NCBI RefSeq assembly: GCF_002797435.1
Contig: NZ_PGEN01000001.1
Span: 2,354,501-2,418,500, forward strand
Source: Sphingomonas koreensis
GTDB taxonomy: Bacteria > Pseudomonadota > Alphaproteobacteria > Sphingomonadales > Sphingomonadaceae
DNA length: 64,000 nucleotides
Direction of reading: 5' to 3'
The position numbers and the translations under genes were made by a program. Positions 8,240 to 18,757 of this stretch are shown here, one piece after another. The notes beneath the pieces are model-generated. The model ran no database searches, had not been told where the DNA came from, and saw nothing but the letters and a program-made list of their open reading frames with translations. Each line of letters begins with the position of its first letter. The first letter of the stretch is position 1.

Positions 8240-8638
8240 TCAGTCTCCGAGGATCCGGGCGAAAGCCCGTGCGGCGCCGGCGTCGGCGACGGTGATGCGA
8301 AACATCTGCTGCGGCGCGAGCTGAAGCGTTACCACCGTGCCTTCGGGATCGTCGTTCAGCATCGCAACCCGGGCGTTCGAGAAACGCTCCGCCCGGTGGC
8401 GCGCGCCAAGCGGCTGGAGCAGCACCATATCGCCCGGCCCGCCTGCCGCCGCGGCAAGCTCTCCGCTGGTGGATACGATGCCAGCCTTGCCCTCGAAGCC
8501 GTTGCTCAGCGCCTCGGCCAGCCGGATTGCATCCGTCCCGGTTTCAAGCCGCTGCGTGCCGCCGAGTTTGAGCAGCCACGCAATTCCGGCAAGCGCCAGC
8601 ACCGCCGCCAGCGAGACGGCGGTGAGCCACCAATTCAT
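8240..8638 (-). CDS. Single-pass membrane protein of unknown function
   Basis: The product has 132 residues. One N-terminal membrane helix (about residues 3-23, WWLTAVSLAAVLALAGIAWL) is followed by a soluble domain of mixed alpha/beta character. No known domain was recognised. The start overlaps the stop of the upstream DUF442 gene by four bases (ATGA), so the two are translationally coupled and may work together. Confidence 0.7.
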   Translation of the reverse strand: MNWWLTAVSLAAVLALAGIAWLLKLGGTQRLETGTDAIRLAEALSNGFEGKAGIVSTSGELAAAAGGPGDMVLLQPLGARHRAERFSNARVAMLNDDPEGTVVTLQLAPQQMFRITVADAGAARAFARILGD

Positions 8639-9069
8639 GCCTTGCCGGAAAGCTGGTCAAGCATCGGGCGGATGCCATTGATATCATAGCCTGCGCCCGC
8701 TGCCGCTTCGACCAGTCCGGCGGGGTCTTCGCCGCGGCTCGCTTCGGCCAGCGCCCAGAGGTTGGTCGAGCGGGTGCCGGAACGGCAATAGGCGAGGACC
8801 GGGCCTTCGGCGGCGGCGAGCACCGCGCGCATCGCATCGACCTGCGGACCGGAAAAGCCGGCATGGGTGATCGGGATGGCGTGATAGGCAAGGTTCAGCG
8901 TTTCCGCGACCGCGCGGATTGCGGCGCCCTCGGGTTGGCCGGCTTCCTCGTCGTCAGGGCGGTTGTTGACGATGGTAGTGAAGCCGGCGCGCGCGGCCTC
9001 GACGATGTCGGCGGGGTCGAGCTGCGGGGCGACCGAGATCTGATCGTTGATGCGGCGGATGCTGGCCAT
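8635..9069 (-). CDS. TIGR01244 family sulfur transferase / DUF442 phosphatase-like protein
   Basis: This 144-residue protein has a dual-specificity phosphatase-like fold. The N terminus (ISVAPQLDPADI, then FTTIVNNRPDDEE) and the cysteine loop AYCRSGTRS match the DUF442 family, which is also fused to beta-lactamase-like domains (Blh) in sulfide-detoxifying proteins. The nucleophile would be the Cys of YCRSG. The ATG at 9069 has GAGGAG upstream. It lies eleven bases after recQ and overlaps the following membrane protein gene. Confidence 0.85.
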   Translation of the reverse strand: MASIRRINDQISVAPQLDPADIVEAARAGFTTIVNNRPDDEEAGQPEGAAIRAVAETLNLAYHAIPITHAGFSGPQVDAMRAVLAAAEGPVLAYCRSGTRSTNLWALAEASRGEDPAGLVEAAAGAGYDINGIRPMLDQLSGKA

Positions 9070-9080
9070 GAACTGTCTCC

Positions 9081-10850
<1,770 letters not shown>

Positions 10851-10930
10851 CACTGGGCGTATAACGGGTGCTTTCCGGAAATGCGCGCCATCGTGTAGGT
10901 TTCTGCGTGCACCTTCCCGAGGAGACATCC

Positions 10931-11221
10931 GTGGATTCCGATTCCGTCACCGACAATCGCGATCGCAGCCGTTACGAACTGGCAGTCGATGGACACACCG
11001 CCTTCGCCGCTTACAAGATCGATGGTGACGTCATCACCTTCACCCACACGGTGGTGCCGCCCGCGCTCGAAGGCCGCGGCATTGCCAGCCGGCTGATCCT
11101 GTTCGCGCTCACCGATGTACGTGATCGAGGTATGACGCTGATCGCGCAATGCCCGTTCGTCGCGGCCTATATCCGCAAGCATCCCGAATGGGCGGACCTG
11201 CTGGCCAAGCCGCTCGACTAA
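10931..11221 (+). CDS. GNAT-like N-acetyltransferase (YjdJ/COG2388 type)
   Basis: The product is a 96-residue minimal acetyltransferase. The sequence FTHTVVPPALEGRGIASRLI and the final CPFVAAYIRKHPEW are hallmarks of the small COG2388 family. The GTG at 10931 has GAGGAG eight bases upstream and is preferred over an in-frame GTG at 10868. It runs opposite to recQ, and its last four bases overlap the end of hisZ on the other strand. The substrate is unknown. Confidence 0.82.
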   Translation: MDSDSVTDNRDRSRYELAVDGHTAFAAYKIDGDVITFTHTVVPPALEGRGIASRLILFALTDVRDRGMTLIAQCPFVAAYIRKHPEWADLLAKPLD

Positions 11222-12309
11222 ACCGCGACGGGCGATCCGTCGACCAGGGCATGCGTGCAGAGCTGCGCCGCGGCGCTGTCGTCGGCGTCGAGCGCCGCCA
11301 CCGCGACCCAGCCTTCGGCGCGCAGCTTCGCTGCCAGGGCCGCATCGGTGCCGACCGGGACGAACAGCCGCCGCCGTTCGCCATTAGTCAGCCCTGCGTC
11401 GAGGATCGGATCGACGAACAGCGATACGCCGACCGCAGGCTCATCGGCATCTGCGCCGATCACTGAATAGCTGCCGCCGCGCCCGATCTCGCCGCGCACC
11501 CCGTGTGCGAACAGCGAGAAGCCGATCCAGCTCTGATACTCGAAGCCGTGCCGCTCGGTCGGGTCGAGCGTGAGGGCGACCTGGCCTGCAACCGCTTGGG
11601 CCACCGCCGCAAGGCCGTCGAGCCGCGAGGTGAGCGCGCCTCCCTTGTCGAGCGCACGCAGCCGTTCGAGCGCGGCGTCGAACGGCCCGGCGGCTTCGAT
11701 CAGCGGGAGGAAGCCGGGATCGATCGCCGCCACGCCGGCTGCGTCCTTGGCGTCGAGCCGGTCGCGCAGCTCCGCCAGCCGGTCGGGTGCCATATCGGGT
11801 GCAAGCTGCTCGACCAGATCGGGCAGGGTGAAATCGAGCGCGAGCTTGCTGACGCCCGCGCGTTCCAGCGCCTCGACCGCCACCGTGACGATCTCGCGCG
11901 CCGCCGCCACGCTGTCGCGCCCGATCAGCTCGAAGCCGATCTGACGCATCGCACGCTCGGGGCGCAGCTCGCTCGCGCGCAGCTTGAGCACGGTACCGGC
12001 ATAGGAGAGGCGGACGGGGCGCGGGTGATGCGCCATGCGCGTCGCGGCGATGCGGCCGATCTGCGCGGTGATGTCGGGGCGGATCGCCAGGGTGCGGCGC
12101 GAGGCGGGATCGGTGAAGCGCACCGCATCCTTGGCGGACGCTGCCTTGAGGCGGGCGCCAAGCGATTCCTCGAACTCCGCGAGCGGCGGGTCGACGCGCT
12201 CATAGCCATAGAGCCGGGCGACATCGAGTACGCGCCGTTCCATCGCCGCCGCCGTGTCGGCATGCGGGGGCAGGCGGTCGTGAAAGCCCTCGGGAAGAAG
12301 TCCGTTCAT
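11218..12309 (-). CDS. hisZ: ATP phosphoribosyltransferase regulatory subunit HisZ
   Basis: HisZ is a catalytically inactive histidyl-tRNA synthetase paralogue that activates the short form of HisG, the first enzyme of histidine synthesis. The 363-residue product begins MNGLLPEGFHDRLPPHAD and keeps class II synthetase features such as the region around RPDITAQIGRIAATR. It lacks the C-terminal anticodon-binding domain of true HisRS. It follows serA on the same strand after a repeat of about 110 bases. hisG is not in the window. Confidence 0.9.
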   Translation of the reverse strand: MNGLLPEGFHDRLPPHADTAAAMERRVLDVARLYGYERVDPPLAEFEESLGARLKAASAKDAVRFTDPASRRTLAIRPDITAQIGRIAATRMAHHPRPVRLSYAGTVLKLRASELRPERAMRQIGFELIGRDSVAAAREIVTVAVEALERAGVSKLALDFTLPDLVEQLAPDMAPDRLAELRDRLDAKDAAGVAAIDPGFLPLIEAAGPFDAALERLRALDKGGALTSRLDGLAAVAQAVAGQVALTLDPTERHGFEYQSWIGFSLFAHGVRGEIGRGGSYSVIGADADEPAVGVSLFVDPILDAGLTNGERRRLFVPVGTDAALAAKLRAEGWVAVAALDADDSAAAQLCTHALVDGSPVAV

Positions 12310-12317
12310 AGTCCAAT

Positions 12318-12427
12318 CCCGTCACCCCGGCCTCGTGCCGGGGTCCTGTTGGCCGCAGGCGACAGCGCTCGAGGCTCGAGCGTGCCGCTTGCCGCACTGT
12401 GGACCCCGGAACAAGTCCGGGTTGACG
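12318..12427. repeat. Paired-hairpin intergenic repeat between serA and hisZ
   Basis: Two hairpins (ACCCCGGC-ctcgt-GCCGGGGT at 12324-12344 and ACCCCGGA-acaag-TCCGGGTT near 12403-12423) sit inside a longer inverted repeat, with CGTCACCCCGG at the left and CCGGGTTGACG at the right. A central CTCGAGgCTCGAG is also palindromic. The layout is like that of mobile REP-type doublets and resembles the repeat at 14031-14111. Confidence 0.75.
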
Positions 12428-12434
12428 ATTGAAC

Positions 12435-14012
12435 CTAAAACTTCAACGCCATCGCGGTCTTGACGCCCGGAAGCGCGCGGACCTGGGCGATGAGTTCGGG
12501 CGTCACGGCATCATCGACCGACAGCAGCAGTACCGCCTCGCCGCCCGCCTCGCGGCGGCCGAGGTGGAAGGTGCCGATATTGACCCCGGCATCGCCCAGC
12601 GTGGTGCCGATCCGGCCGATGAAGCCTGGCGCGTCCTCATTGACGACATAGAGCATGTGACCGTCCAGATCGGCCTCGACCTTGATGCCGAACAGCTCGA
12701 CCAGGCGCGGGGTGCGGTTGCTGAACAGCGTGCCCGCGACCGAGCGTTCGCCGGCATCGGTCTTGACCGAGACGCGGATCAACGTGTGGTAGTCGCCTTC
12801 CTTCTCGGTCTTGATCTCACGCACCTCGATCCCGCGCTCCTTGGCGAGGAAGGGGGCGTTGACCATGTTCACCGTATCCGAATGGACGCGCAGGAAACCC
12901 GCCAGCACCGCGCTGACGATCGGCTTCTGGTTCACTTCCGCCGCGGCGCCTTCGGCATGGATCGACACGCGGTCGAGATTGCCGTGCGCGAGCTGGCCGA
13001 CGAGGCTGCCGAGCTTCTCGGCGAGCTCCATATAGGGCTTCACGCGCGGCGCTTCCTCGGCGGTCAGGCTCGGCATGTTGAGCGCGTTGGTGACGCCGCC
13101 ATTGACGAGATAGTCGGCCATCTGCTCGGCGACCTGGATCGCGACATTGACCTGCGCCTCGCTGGTCGACGCGCCGAGGTGCGGCGTGGCGACGAAGTTC
13201 GGCGTGTTGAACAGCGCATGCTCCTTGGCCGGCTCGGTCACGAACACGTCGAGCGCGGCGCCCGCGACATGACCCGAATCGAGCAGGTCCTTGAGCGCCG
13301 CCTCGTCGATCAGGCCGCCGCGCGCGCAGTTGATGATACGCACGCCCTTCTTGGTCTTGGCGAGATTCTCGGCCGACAGGATGTTGCGCGTCTGCTCGGT
13401 CAGCGGCGTGTGCAGCGTGATGAAGTCGGCGCGGGCGAGCAACTGCTCCAGCTCGACCTTCTCGACGCCCATCTCGACCGCGCGTTCGGGGCTGAGGAAC
13501 GGATCATAGGCGACGACCTTCATGCGCAGGCCATGCGCGCGATCGGCGACGATCGATCCGATATTGCCCGCGCCGATCAGGCCGAGCGTCTTGCCGGTAA
13601 CCTCGACGCCCATGAAGCCGTTCTTGGGCCACAGGCCCGCCTGGGTCTGGGTGTTCGCCTCGGGCAGCTGGCGCGCGAGCGCGAACATGAGGGCGATGGC
13701 GTGCTCTGCGGTGGTGATCGAGTTGCCGAACGGGGTGTTCATCACCACCACGCCCTTGGCCGAGGCGTTGGGGATATCGACATTGTCGACGCCGATCCCG
13801 GCGCGGCCGACGACCTTCAAATTGGTCGCGGCGTCGAGGATTTCCTTGGTAACCTTGGTCGCGCTGCGGATGGCGAGGCCGTCATACTGGCCGATGATCG
13901 CCTTGAGCTCCTCCGGCGTCTTGCCGGTGATCTCGTCGACCTCGACGCCGCGCTCGCGGAAGATCTGCGCGGCCTTGGGGTCCATTTTGTCGCTGATGAG
14001 TACCTTGGGCAT
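12435..14012 (-). CDS. serA: D-3-phosphoglycerate dehydrogenase
   Basis: SerA oxidises 3-phosphoglycerate with NAD, the first step of serine synthesis. The product has 525 residues and is the long form: an N-terminal substrate domain, a NAD domain with GLIGAGNIGS (near residue 148), the catalytic Arg/Glu/His set (NCARGGLIDE, VATPHLGAST), an ASB domain and a C-terminal ACT domain (last 75 residues). The ATG at 14012 gives the family start MPKVLISDKMD. It follows serC in the same operon. ACT-mediated serine feedback is possible from the domain content but was not shown here. Confidence 0.96.
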   Translation of the reverse strand: MPKVLISDKMDPKAAQIFRERGVEVDEITGKTPEELKAIIGQYDGLAIRSATKVTKEILDAATNLKVVGRAGIGVDNVDIPNASAKGVVVMNTPFGNSITTAEHAIALMFALARQLPEANTQTQAGLWPKNGFMGVEVTGKTLGLIGAGNIGSIVADRAHGLRMKVVAYDPFLSPERAVEMGVEKVELEQLLARADFITLHTPLTEQTRNILSAENLAKTKKGVRIINCARGGLIDEAALKDLLDSGHVAGAALDVFVTEPAKEHALFNTPNFVATPHLGASTSEAQVNVAIQVAEQMADYLVNGGVTNALNMPSLTAEEAPRVKPYMELAEKLGSLVGQLAHGNLDRVSIHAEGAAAEVNQKPIVSAVLAGFLRVHSDTVNMVNAPFLAKERGIEVREIKTEKEGDYHTLIRVSVKTDAGERSVAGTLFSNRTPRLVELFGIKVEADLDGHMLYVVNEDAPGFIGRIGTTLGDAGVNIGTFHLGRREAGGEAVLLLSVDDAVTPELIAQVRALPGVKTAMALKF

Positions 14013-14030
14013 GGGATTTGCCTTTCCAAT

Positions 14031-14111
14031 CGTCATCCCAGGGAAAGCTGGGATCTCGTGCGGCGAGCGCACGCTATGCGGAGGGAGGCCCCAGCTTTCG
14101 CTGGGGCGACG
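14031..14111. repeat. Paired-hairpin repeat inside the serC-serA operon
   Basis: The left hairpin is TCCCAG-ggaaag-CTGGGA and the right is CCCCAGC-tttc-GCTGGGG. The outer ends CGTC and GACG are complementary. The element fills almost all of the 102 bases between serC and serA, leaving 18 bases before the serA start. Confidence 0.75.
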
Positions 14112-14114
14112 GTG

Positions 14115-15251
14115 TCAGTTGGAAGCCTTGGCCGAGGCGTAGGCCCAGTCGAGCCAGGGGCCGAGCGCCTCGATATCGGCGGTATCGACGGTGGCGCCGC
14201 ACCAGATACGCAGGCCAGCCGGGGCATCGCGATAGCCGGCGACGTCGTAGGCGGCATCGGCCTTTTCGAGCAGCGACGCGAAGGTCTTGATGAACGCTTC
14301 ATCGGCGCCTTCGACGGTCAGGCACACGCTGGTCTTCGAGCGCGTGGCTTCGTCCGCGGCGAGATGGCCGAGCCAGTCGCGCTCTGCGACGATCTTGTCG
14401 AGCGCGGCGGCATTGGCGTCCGAGCGCGCGATCAGCCCGTCGAGACCGCCCAGACCCTTGGCCCATTCGAGCGCGAAGATCGCGTCTTCGACCGCGAGCA
14501 TCGACGGCGTGTTGATCGTCTCGCCCTTGAACACACCCTCGGCAAGCTTGCCCTTTGCCATCAGGCGGAACACCTTGGGCAGCGGCCAGGCAGGCGTATA
14601 CTGCTCCAGCCGCTCGACGGCACGCGGGCCGAGGATCAGCACGCCATGGCCGCCCTCTCCGCCAAGCACCTTCTGCCACGAGAAGGTGGCGACGTCGATC
14701 TTGTCCCACGGCAGGTCGTAGGCGAACACCGCGCTGGTCGAATCGGCGAAGGTCAGGCCCTCGCGGTCGTCAGGGATCCAGTCGCCATTGGGGACGCGCA
14801 CACCGCTGGTGGTGCCGTTCCAGGTGAACAGCACGTCGTCGGCGAAATCGACCTGGCTGAGGTCCGGAAGCTGGCCGTAATCGGCGCGGATCACCGTCGG
14901 ATCGAGCTTGAGCTGCTTGACGGCATCGGTGACCCAGCCCTCACCGAAGCTCTCCCAGGCCAGCGTGGTCACGCCGCGCGCGCCGAGCATCGTCCACATC
15001 GCCATTTCGAACGCACCGGTGTCGGAACCGGGGACGATGCCGATGCGGTGCGTGTCGGGCAGCTTAAGCATCTCGCGCATCAGGTCGATCGCGTACTGGA
15101 GACGCGTTTTGCCGAGCTTCGAGCGATGCGAGCGGCCAAGGACTTCGGTGTGGAGCTTGTCGGCGGACCAGCCCGGCGGCTTGGCGCACGGGCCGGAGGA
15201 AAAGTACGGACGCGCCGGCTTGGTTGCCGGGGCGGCGGGTAGATCAGTCAT
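14115..15251 (-). CDS. serC: Phosphoserine aminotransferase
   Basis: SerC is a PLP enzyme that converts 3-phosphohydroxypyruvate and glutamate to phosphoserine. The 378-residue product starts with [15 protein letters not shown] and keeps the [11 protein letters not shown] segment. The PLP lysine is in [11 protein letters not shown] (near residue 197). This is the alphaproteobacterial SerC subtype rather than the E. coli type. It is the first gene of the serC-serA unit and has a structured leader. Confidence 0.95.
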   Translation of the reverse strand: MTDLPAAPATKPARPYFSSGPCAKPPGWSADKLHTEVLGRSHRSKLGKTRLQYAIDLMREMLKLPDTHRIGIVPGSDTGAFEMAMWTMLGARGVTTLAWESFGEGWVTDAVKQLKLDPTVIRADYGQLPDLSQVDFADDVLFTWNGTTSGVRVPNGDWIPDDREGLTFADSTSAVFAYDLPWDKIDVATFSWQKVLGGEGGHGVLILGPRAVERLEQYTPAWPLPKVFRLMAKGKLAEGVFKGETINTPSMLAVEDAIFALEWAKGLGGLDGLIARSDANAAALDKIVAERDWLGHLAADEATRSKTSVCLTVEGADEAFIKTFASLLEKADAAYDVAGYRDAPAGLRIWCGATVDTADIEALGPWLDWAYASAKASN

Positions 15252-15253
15252 GT

Positions 15254-15312
15254 CAGTCTCTCCTTGCAGAGAGCACGCGCGGCGTTGGGACCGCGTGGCC
15301 CGTCGGCGGCCC
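15254..15312 (-). promoter_or_regulatory. serC leader RNA (probable serC motif)
   Basis: Two hairpins precede serC on its coding strand. The first is GGGCC-ACGC-GGTCC (15288-15301). The second is CTCTCT-GCAA-GGAGAG (15258-15273), with a GNRA tetraloop. The 3' strand of the second hairpin is the Shine-Dalgarno sequence, which would be hidden when the stem forms. The position and shape fit the conserved serC RNA motif described for alphaproteobacterial serC-serA operons. The ligand or signal of that motif is not known to me. Confidence 0.68.
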
Positions 15313-15430
15313 TAATGGCGGCGGACGCGAAGTCAAGCGAAGAGCGGGGAGTGGAATGGTATCTTTTGTACCCTTCCGCGTGGCGGAATGCGGTTGTGGC
15401 CGGTTCAATGCACTGGCTAGAGTTGCGGCG

Positions 15431-16111
15431 ATGCGTATCCTTCCCGTCCTGCTGCTCCCGCTGTTCCTCGCCGGCTGCATGTTTGGCGGCGGTGGCCGTG
15501 ACGAGCCGCCGCGCCGGCCCGCGGTGCGCCCCGATCCGCGCGGGCCGGTGACGCTGAACCTGCCGACCAGCCGCGAGACGCAGCAATGCTTTGCGGATCT
15601 TTCGCGCGCGAACGTGCGGTTCAGTCCGCTGCCGGACCGCGACTATGGCGGCGGGTGCCAGGTGGTGGGTGCGGTCGAGCTGATCGACATCGGGCTTCCC
15701 GTGACCAACCTCAAGGGCATGCGCTGCCCGCTGGCGCGCAACTTCATCGCCTGGATCCGCAACGCCGCGGTGCCGGCAGCACGCGAGATCCTGGACGGCG
15801 AGCTGGTGCGGGTGGAGACGATGGGCAGCTACTCGTGCCGCGGGATCATCGGTGCCGGCCAGGCCGCGGCGGGACGCGTCTCCGAACATGGCCTGGGCAA
15901 TGCCGTCGATGTCTCGGCGTTCGTCCTGCGCGACGGACGGCGGATCACGGTCAAGCAGGGGTGGCGCGGTGCCGAGGAAGAGCGGGAATTCCTGCAGGCG
16001 ATCCATCGGTCGGCCTGTCGGCGGTTCGCGACGGTGCTGAGCCCCGACTATAACGCCGCGCACCACGACCATCTCCATTTCGACATGGGGCGGGGGCCTT
16101 TCTGCCGTTGA
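15431..16111 (+). CDS. Extensin-like C-terminal domain lipoprotein
   Basis: The 226-residue product has a lipoprotein signal (LLLPLFLAGC). The C-terminal part carries YSCRGIIG, SEHGLGNAVDVSAF and AAHHDHLHFDMG, the His/Asp pattern of the extensin-like family, which resembles peptidase M15 (VanY/MepA-like) zinc sites. A role in cell-wall trimming is inferred. The ATG at 15431 is chosen because it leads directly into the signal peptide; the open frame upstream overlaps the serC leader. Confidence 0.85.
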   Translation: MRILPVLLLPLFLAGCMFGGGGRDEPPRRPAVRPDPRGPVTLNLPTSRETQQCFADLSRANVRFSPLPDRDYGGGCQVVGAVELIDIGLPVTNLKGMRCPLARNFIAWIRNAAVPAAREILDGELVRVETMGSYSCRGIIGAGQAAAGRVSEHGLGNAVDVSAFVLRDGRRITVKQGWRGAEEEREFLQAIHRSACRRFATVLSPDYNAAHHDHLHFDMGRGPFCR

Positions 16112-16133
16112 GGAATTGGATTAAGCGTCGCCG

Positions 16134-17003
16134 ATGACAGACACCAAAGTTCCCTCGCGCGTTTTTCCGCGCGCACGCCAGGATGCCGAGACCGCCGCGA
16201 CCGGCGTCTCCACCCCGCAGACCGAGCATCCCGCCTATCGCCTCGCCTTTCAGGACATGGACTTCCTGTTGCGCGAGGACCTGCGCCCGGTGCGCTTCCA
16301 GCTTGAGCTGCTCAAGCCCCAGCTGCTGCTCGACGAGGCGCGGATCGCGTCGACCTTCGTCATCTATGGTTCGGCGCGAATCCCCGAGCCGTCCAAGGCG
16401 CAGGCGCTGCTCGACCTCGCCACCGACGACCAGTCGCGCCGCATCGCCGAACGGCTGATCGAGAAGTCCAAATATTACGATGTCGCGCGCGAACTGGCCG
16501 GGCTGGCAAGCTGCTATCCGCTCGATACCGATGGCGAGCGGCATTTCGTGGTCTGCTCGGGCGGCGGTCCGTCGATCATGGAAGCGGCGAATCGCGGCGC
16601 GACCGAGAAGGGTTGCGAATCGATCGGGCTCAACATCGTGCTGCCGCACGAGCAGGCGCCGAACGAGTATGTGACGCCGTCGCTGTCGTTCCAGTTCCAC
16701 TATTTCGCGCTGCGCAAGATGCACTTCCTGCTGCATGCGCGCGCGGTGGCGGTGTTTCCGGGCGGGTTCGGCACCTTCGACGAATCGTTCGAGCTGCTGA
16801 CGCTGATCCAGACCGGCAAGATCGCGCCGATCCCCGTGCTGTTCTACGGCAAGGACTTCTGGAACCGCGTCGTCAACTTCGAGGCGCTGTGCGAAGAGGG
16901 GGTGATTTCCCCGCGCGACCTCAACCTGTTCCACTTCTGCGAAACCGCGGAAGAGGGCTGGGAGATCGTCCAGAAATTCTACGCGGACAAGAACGGGGGC
17001 TGA
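16134..17003 (+). CDS. LOG family / TIGR00730 Rossmann-fold protein
   Basis: The 289-residue product has the motif VFPGGFGTFDESFE (PGGxGTxxE) and the SGGGPSIMEAANRGA loop that identify the LOG (lysine-decarboxylase-like) family. Characterised members are cytokinin-activating nucleoside-5'-monophosphate phosphoribohydrolases or nucleotide hydrolases. An N-terminal extension of about 75 residues before the Rossmann core is typical of the longer bacterial version. The physiological substrate is unknown here. Confidence 0.85.
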   Translation: MTDTKVPSRVFPRARQDAETAATGVSTPQTEHPAYRLAFQDMDFLLREDLRPVRFQLELLKPQLLLDEARIASTFVIYGSARIPEPSKAQALLDLATDDQSRRIAERLIEKSKYYDVARELAGLASCYPLDTDGERHFVVCSGGGPSIMEAANRGATEKGCESIGLNIVLPHEQAPNEYVTPSLSFQFHYFALRKMHFLLHARAVAVFPGGFGTFDESFELLTLIQTGKIAPIPVLFYGKDFWNRVVNFEALCEEGVISPRDLNLFHFCETAEEGWEIVQKFYADKNGG

Positions 17004-17014
17004 CGCCCCATTGG

Positions 17015-17037
17015 TGCGGCGGGGTGTTCCCGCCGCA
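17015..17037. terminator. Hairpin between convergent genes
   Basis: A perfect 9-pair stem (TGCGGCGGG / CCCGCCGCA) with a five-base loop lies between the LOG-family gene and the cytochrome c gene, which converge. There is no T tract on either strand, so it may be a weak or Rho-assisted bidirectional terminator. Confidence 0.45.
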
Positions 17038-17044
17038 TGAGGGC

Positions 17045-17692
17045 TCAGTGGCCCTTCGGCGCTTCCGCCGCCGGAGCCGTGGCGTTCGTCGGCTCTGCCG
17101 GGGCGGCAGTGTTGCCCGCGGGTGCGGCGGCGTTGCCTTCGCCCTCAGCCACGGCGGGTGCCGCTTCGGCCGCGGGGAGCGGCAGGTTCGAGCCCTGCGC
17201 ATTCAGATAGGCGATGACGTTGGCGCGTTCCTGGGGGTCCGACAGGCCCGCAAAGGTCATCTTGGTGCCGGCAGCGTATTTGCGCGGGCTGGCGAGCCAC
17301 TCATCCATCGCTTCGAACGTCCAGTTGCCCGGAACGGCCTTGAGCGCTTCGGAATAGGCGAAGCCGGCAACATGGCCATGAGCCTTGCCCATCGACGCCC
17401 ACAGGTTCGGGCCGACGCCGTTGGCGCCGCCGCTGGTGATCGTGTGGCACGCCGCGCACTTGGCGAACGAGGCCTGGCCCTTGGCGACATCGGCCTTGGC
17501 AAGGCGGTTGGCGATCGGCTCGACCGCCGCGGCGCCGCCGCTGCCCTCAGCGCCATCGGCGCTCTCGACCGGATAGCCTTCCTTCTCGGGTGCACCGCTA
17601 TGGTAGATCATGCCGCTGGCGATCGACAGGCCGAGCGCCGAGGCACAGCCGAACAGGACCCAGCCTGCGATCGTGTTCATGCGATTGTCCAT
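17045..17692 (-). CDS. Membrane-anchored c-type cytochrome
   Basis: The 215-residue product begins with an uncleaved-type membrane helix (about residues 8-30). A class I cytochrome c domain follows, with the haem site CAACH (near residue 79) and the axial methionine in GTKMTFAGL. It resembles the CycM/c552 electron carriers of alphaproteobacteria that link the bc1 complex and terminal oxidase. The last 45 residues are an Ala/Pro/Glu-rich tail with no recognised fold. It is divergent from pheA. Confidence 0.9.
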   Translation of the reverse strand: MDNRMNTIAGWVLFGCASALGLSIASGMIYHSGAPEKEGYPVESADGAEGSGGAAAVEPIANRLAKADVAKGQASFAKCAACHTITSGGANGVGPNLWASMGKAHGHVAGFAYSEALKAVPGNWTFEAMDEWLASPRKYAAGTKMTFAGLSDPQERANVIAYLNAQGSNLPLPAAEAAPAVAEGEGNAAAPAGNTAAPAEPTNATAPAAEAPKGH

Positions 17693-17805
17693 TGCGCGCC
17701 CGTTTGCCCCGAAGTTGAAACTTTGGCGGTTCCTTTAGAGTGACGTTCTACGCACCGCAACCCGGGCTTGCTCCGCATTTCGCAGACGGCTAATCGCGCC
17801 CGCCA

Positions 17806-18699
17806 ATGGAAAATTTCGCTGCGCCCGCACGCCCGATCGTCGAACGCATGACGCAAGCCGCACTTGCCGAGCCCAGGCGCGCGGTCGCGTTTCAGGGTGC
17901 GCCAGGCGCCAACTCGCATATGGCCGTACTTGAAGCCTTTCCCACGGGATTGCCGCTCCCCTGCTTCAGCTTCGAGGATGCAATCGATGCGGTGCGCGAC
18001 GGCAAAGCCGATTGCGCGATGATTCCGATCGAGAATTCGCTGCACGGCCGCGTTGCCGACATCCATTTCCTGCTGCCCGAATCCGGCCTCACCATCATCG
18101 GCGAGCATTTCCTGCCGATCCGATATGCCCTGATGGGCATCGGCGAGCGTGCAGGGATTCGCCAGGCGATGAGTCATCCCCAGGCGCTGGGCCAGTGCCG
18201 TCTCTGGCTCAAGGCGCAGGATATCGCGCCGCTGTCCTATCCCGATACCGCGGGCGCCGCGGCGGTGGTGGCCGAGGAGAACGATCCAACGGTCGCCGCG
18301 CTGGCGCCACCCGGTGCTGCGCCGCTCTATGGTCTTACGATCTTCGAGAACGATGTCGCCGACGCCGATCACAACATGACCCGCTTCGTCGTGCTGGCAC
18401 GATCCGCGCCGCCGCTGCGCGATCATGGCATGTTCATGACGACCTTCGTCTTCGAAGTGAAGAACGTGCCCGCCGCACTCTACAAAGCGCTGGGCGGGTT
18501 TGCGACCAACGGGGTCAACATGACCAAGCTGGAAAGCTACCAGCGCGGCGGCAGCTTCGCGGCGACCGAATTCTATTGCGACATCGTCGGCCGCCCGGGC
18601 GATCCGGCGGTCGATCGCGCGCTCGACGAGCTTCGCTTCCACACCAAGTCCATGCGCGTGCTGGGCACCTATCCGCAGGCGCGCGCACGCCCCGAATAG
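17806..18699 (+). CDS. pheA: Prephenate dehydratase
   Basis: This enzyme converts prephenate to phenylpyruvate in phenylalanine synthesis. The 297-residue product has the dehydratase domain with VAFQGAPGANSH, IPIENSLHGRV and the TRF motif in NMTRFVVL. A C-terminal ACT domain carries ESYQRGGSFAATEFYCDI, the phenylalanine-binding ESRP-like region. There is no chorismate mutase domain. An alternative start lies at 17848. tyrA and hisC for related pathways occur at 45.7-47.6 kb. Confidence 0.94.
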   Translation: MENFAAPARPIVERMTQAALAEPRRAVAFQGAPGANSHMAVLEAFPTGLPLPCFSFEDAIDAVRDGKADCAMIPIENSLHGRVADIHFLLPESGLTIIGEHFLPIRYALMGIGERAGIRQAMSHPQALGQCRLWLKAQDIAPLSYPDTAGAAAVVAEENDPTVAALAPPGAAPLYGLTIFENDVADADHNMTRFVVLARSAPPLRDHGMFMTTFVFEVKNVPAALYKALGGFATNGVNMTKLESYQRGGSFAATEFYCDIVGRPGDPAVDRALDELRFHTKSMRVLGTYPQARARPE

Positions 18700-18757
18700 C
18701 GTCTCGCCGGCCCATGTGTCGCCTGCTACCTTTCTGACGGGCTTTGAGGGGGGAAGG

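Noticed and set aside
12429..15242. A 937-residue open frame on the plus strand
   Set aside because: It runs antisense through serA and serC, which are well supported. Its sequence is Asp/Arg/His/Leu-rich with no domain, typical of the complement of high-GC genes.
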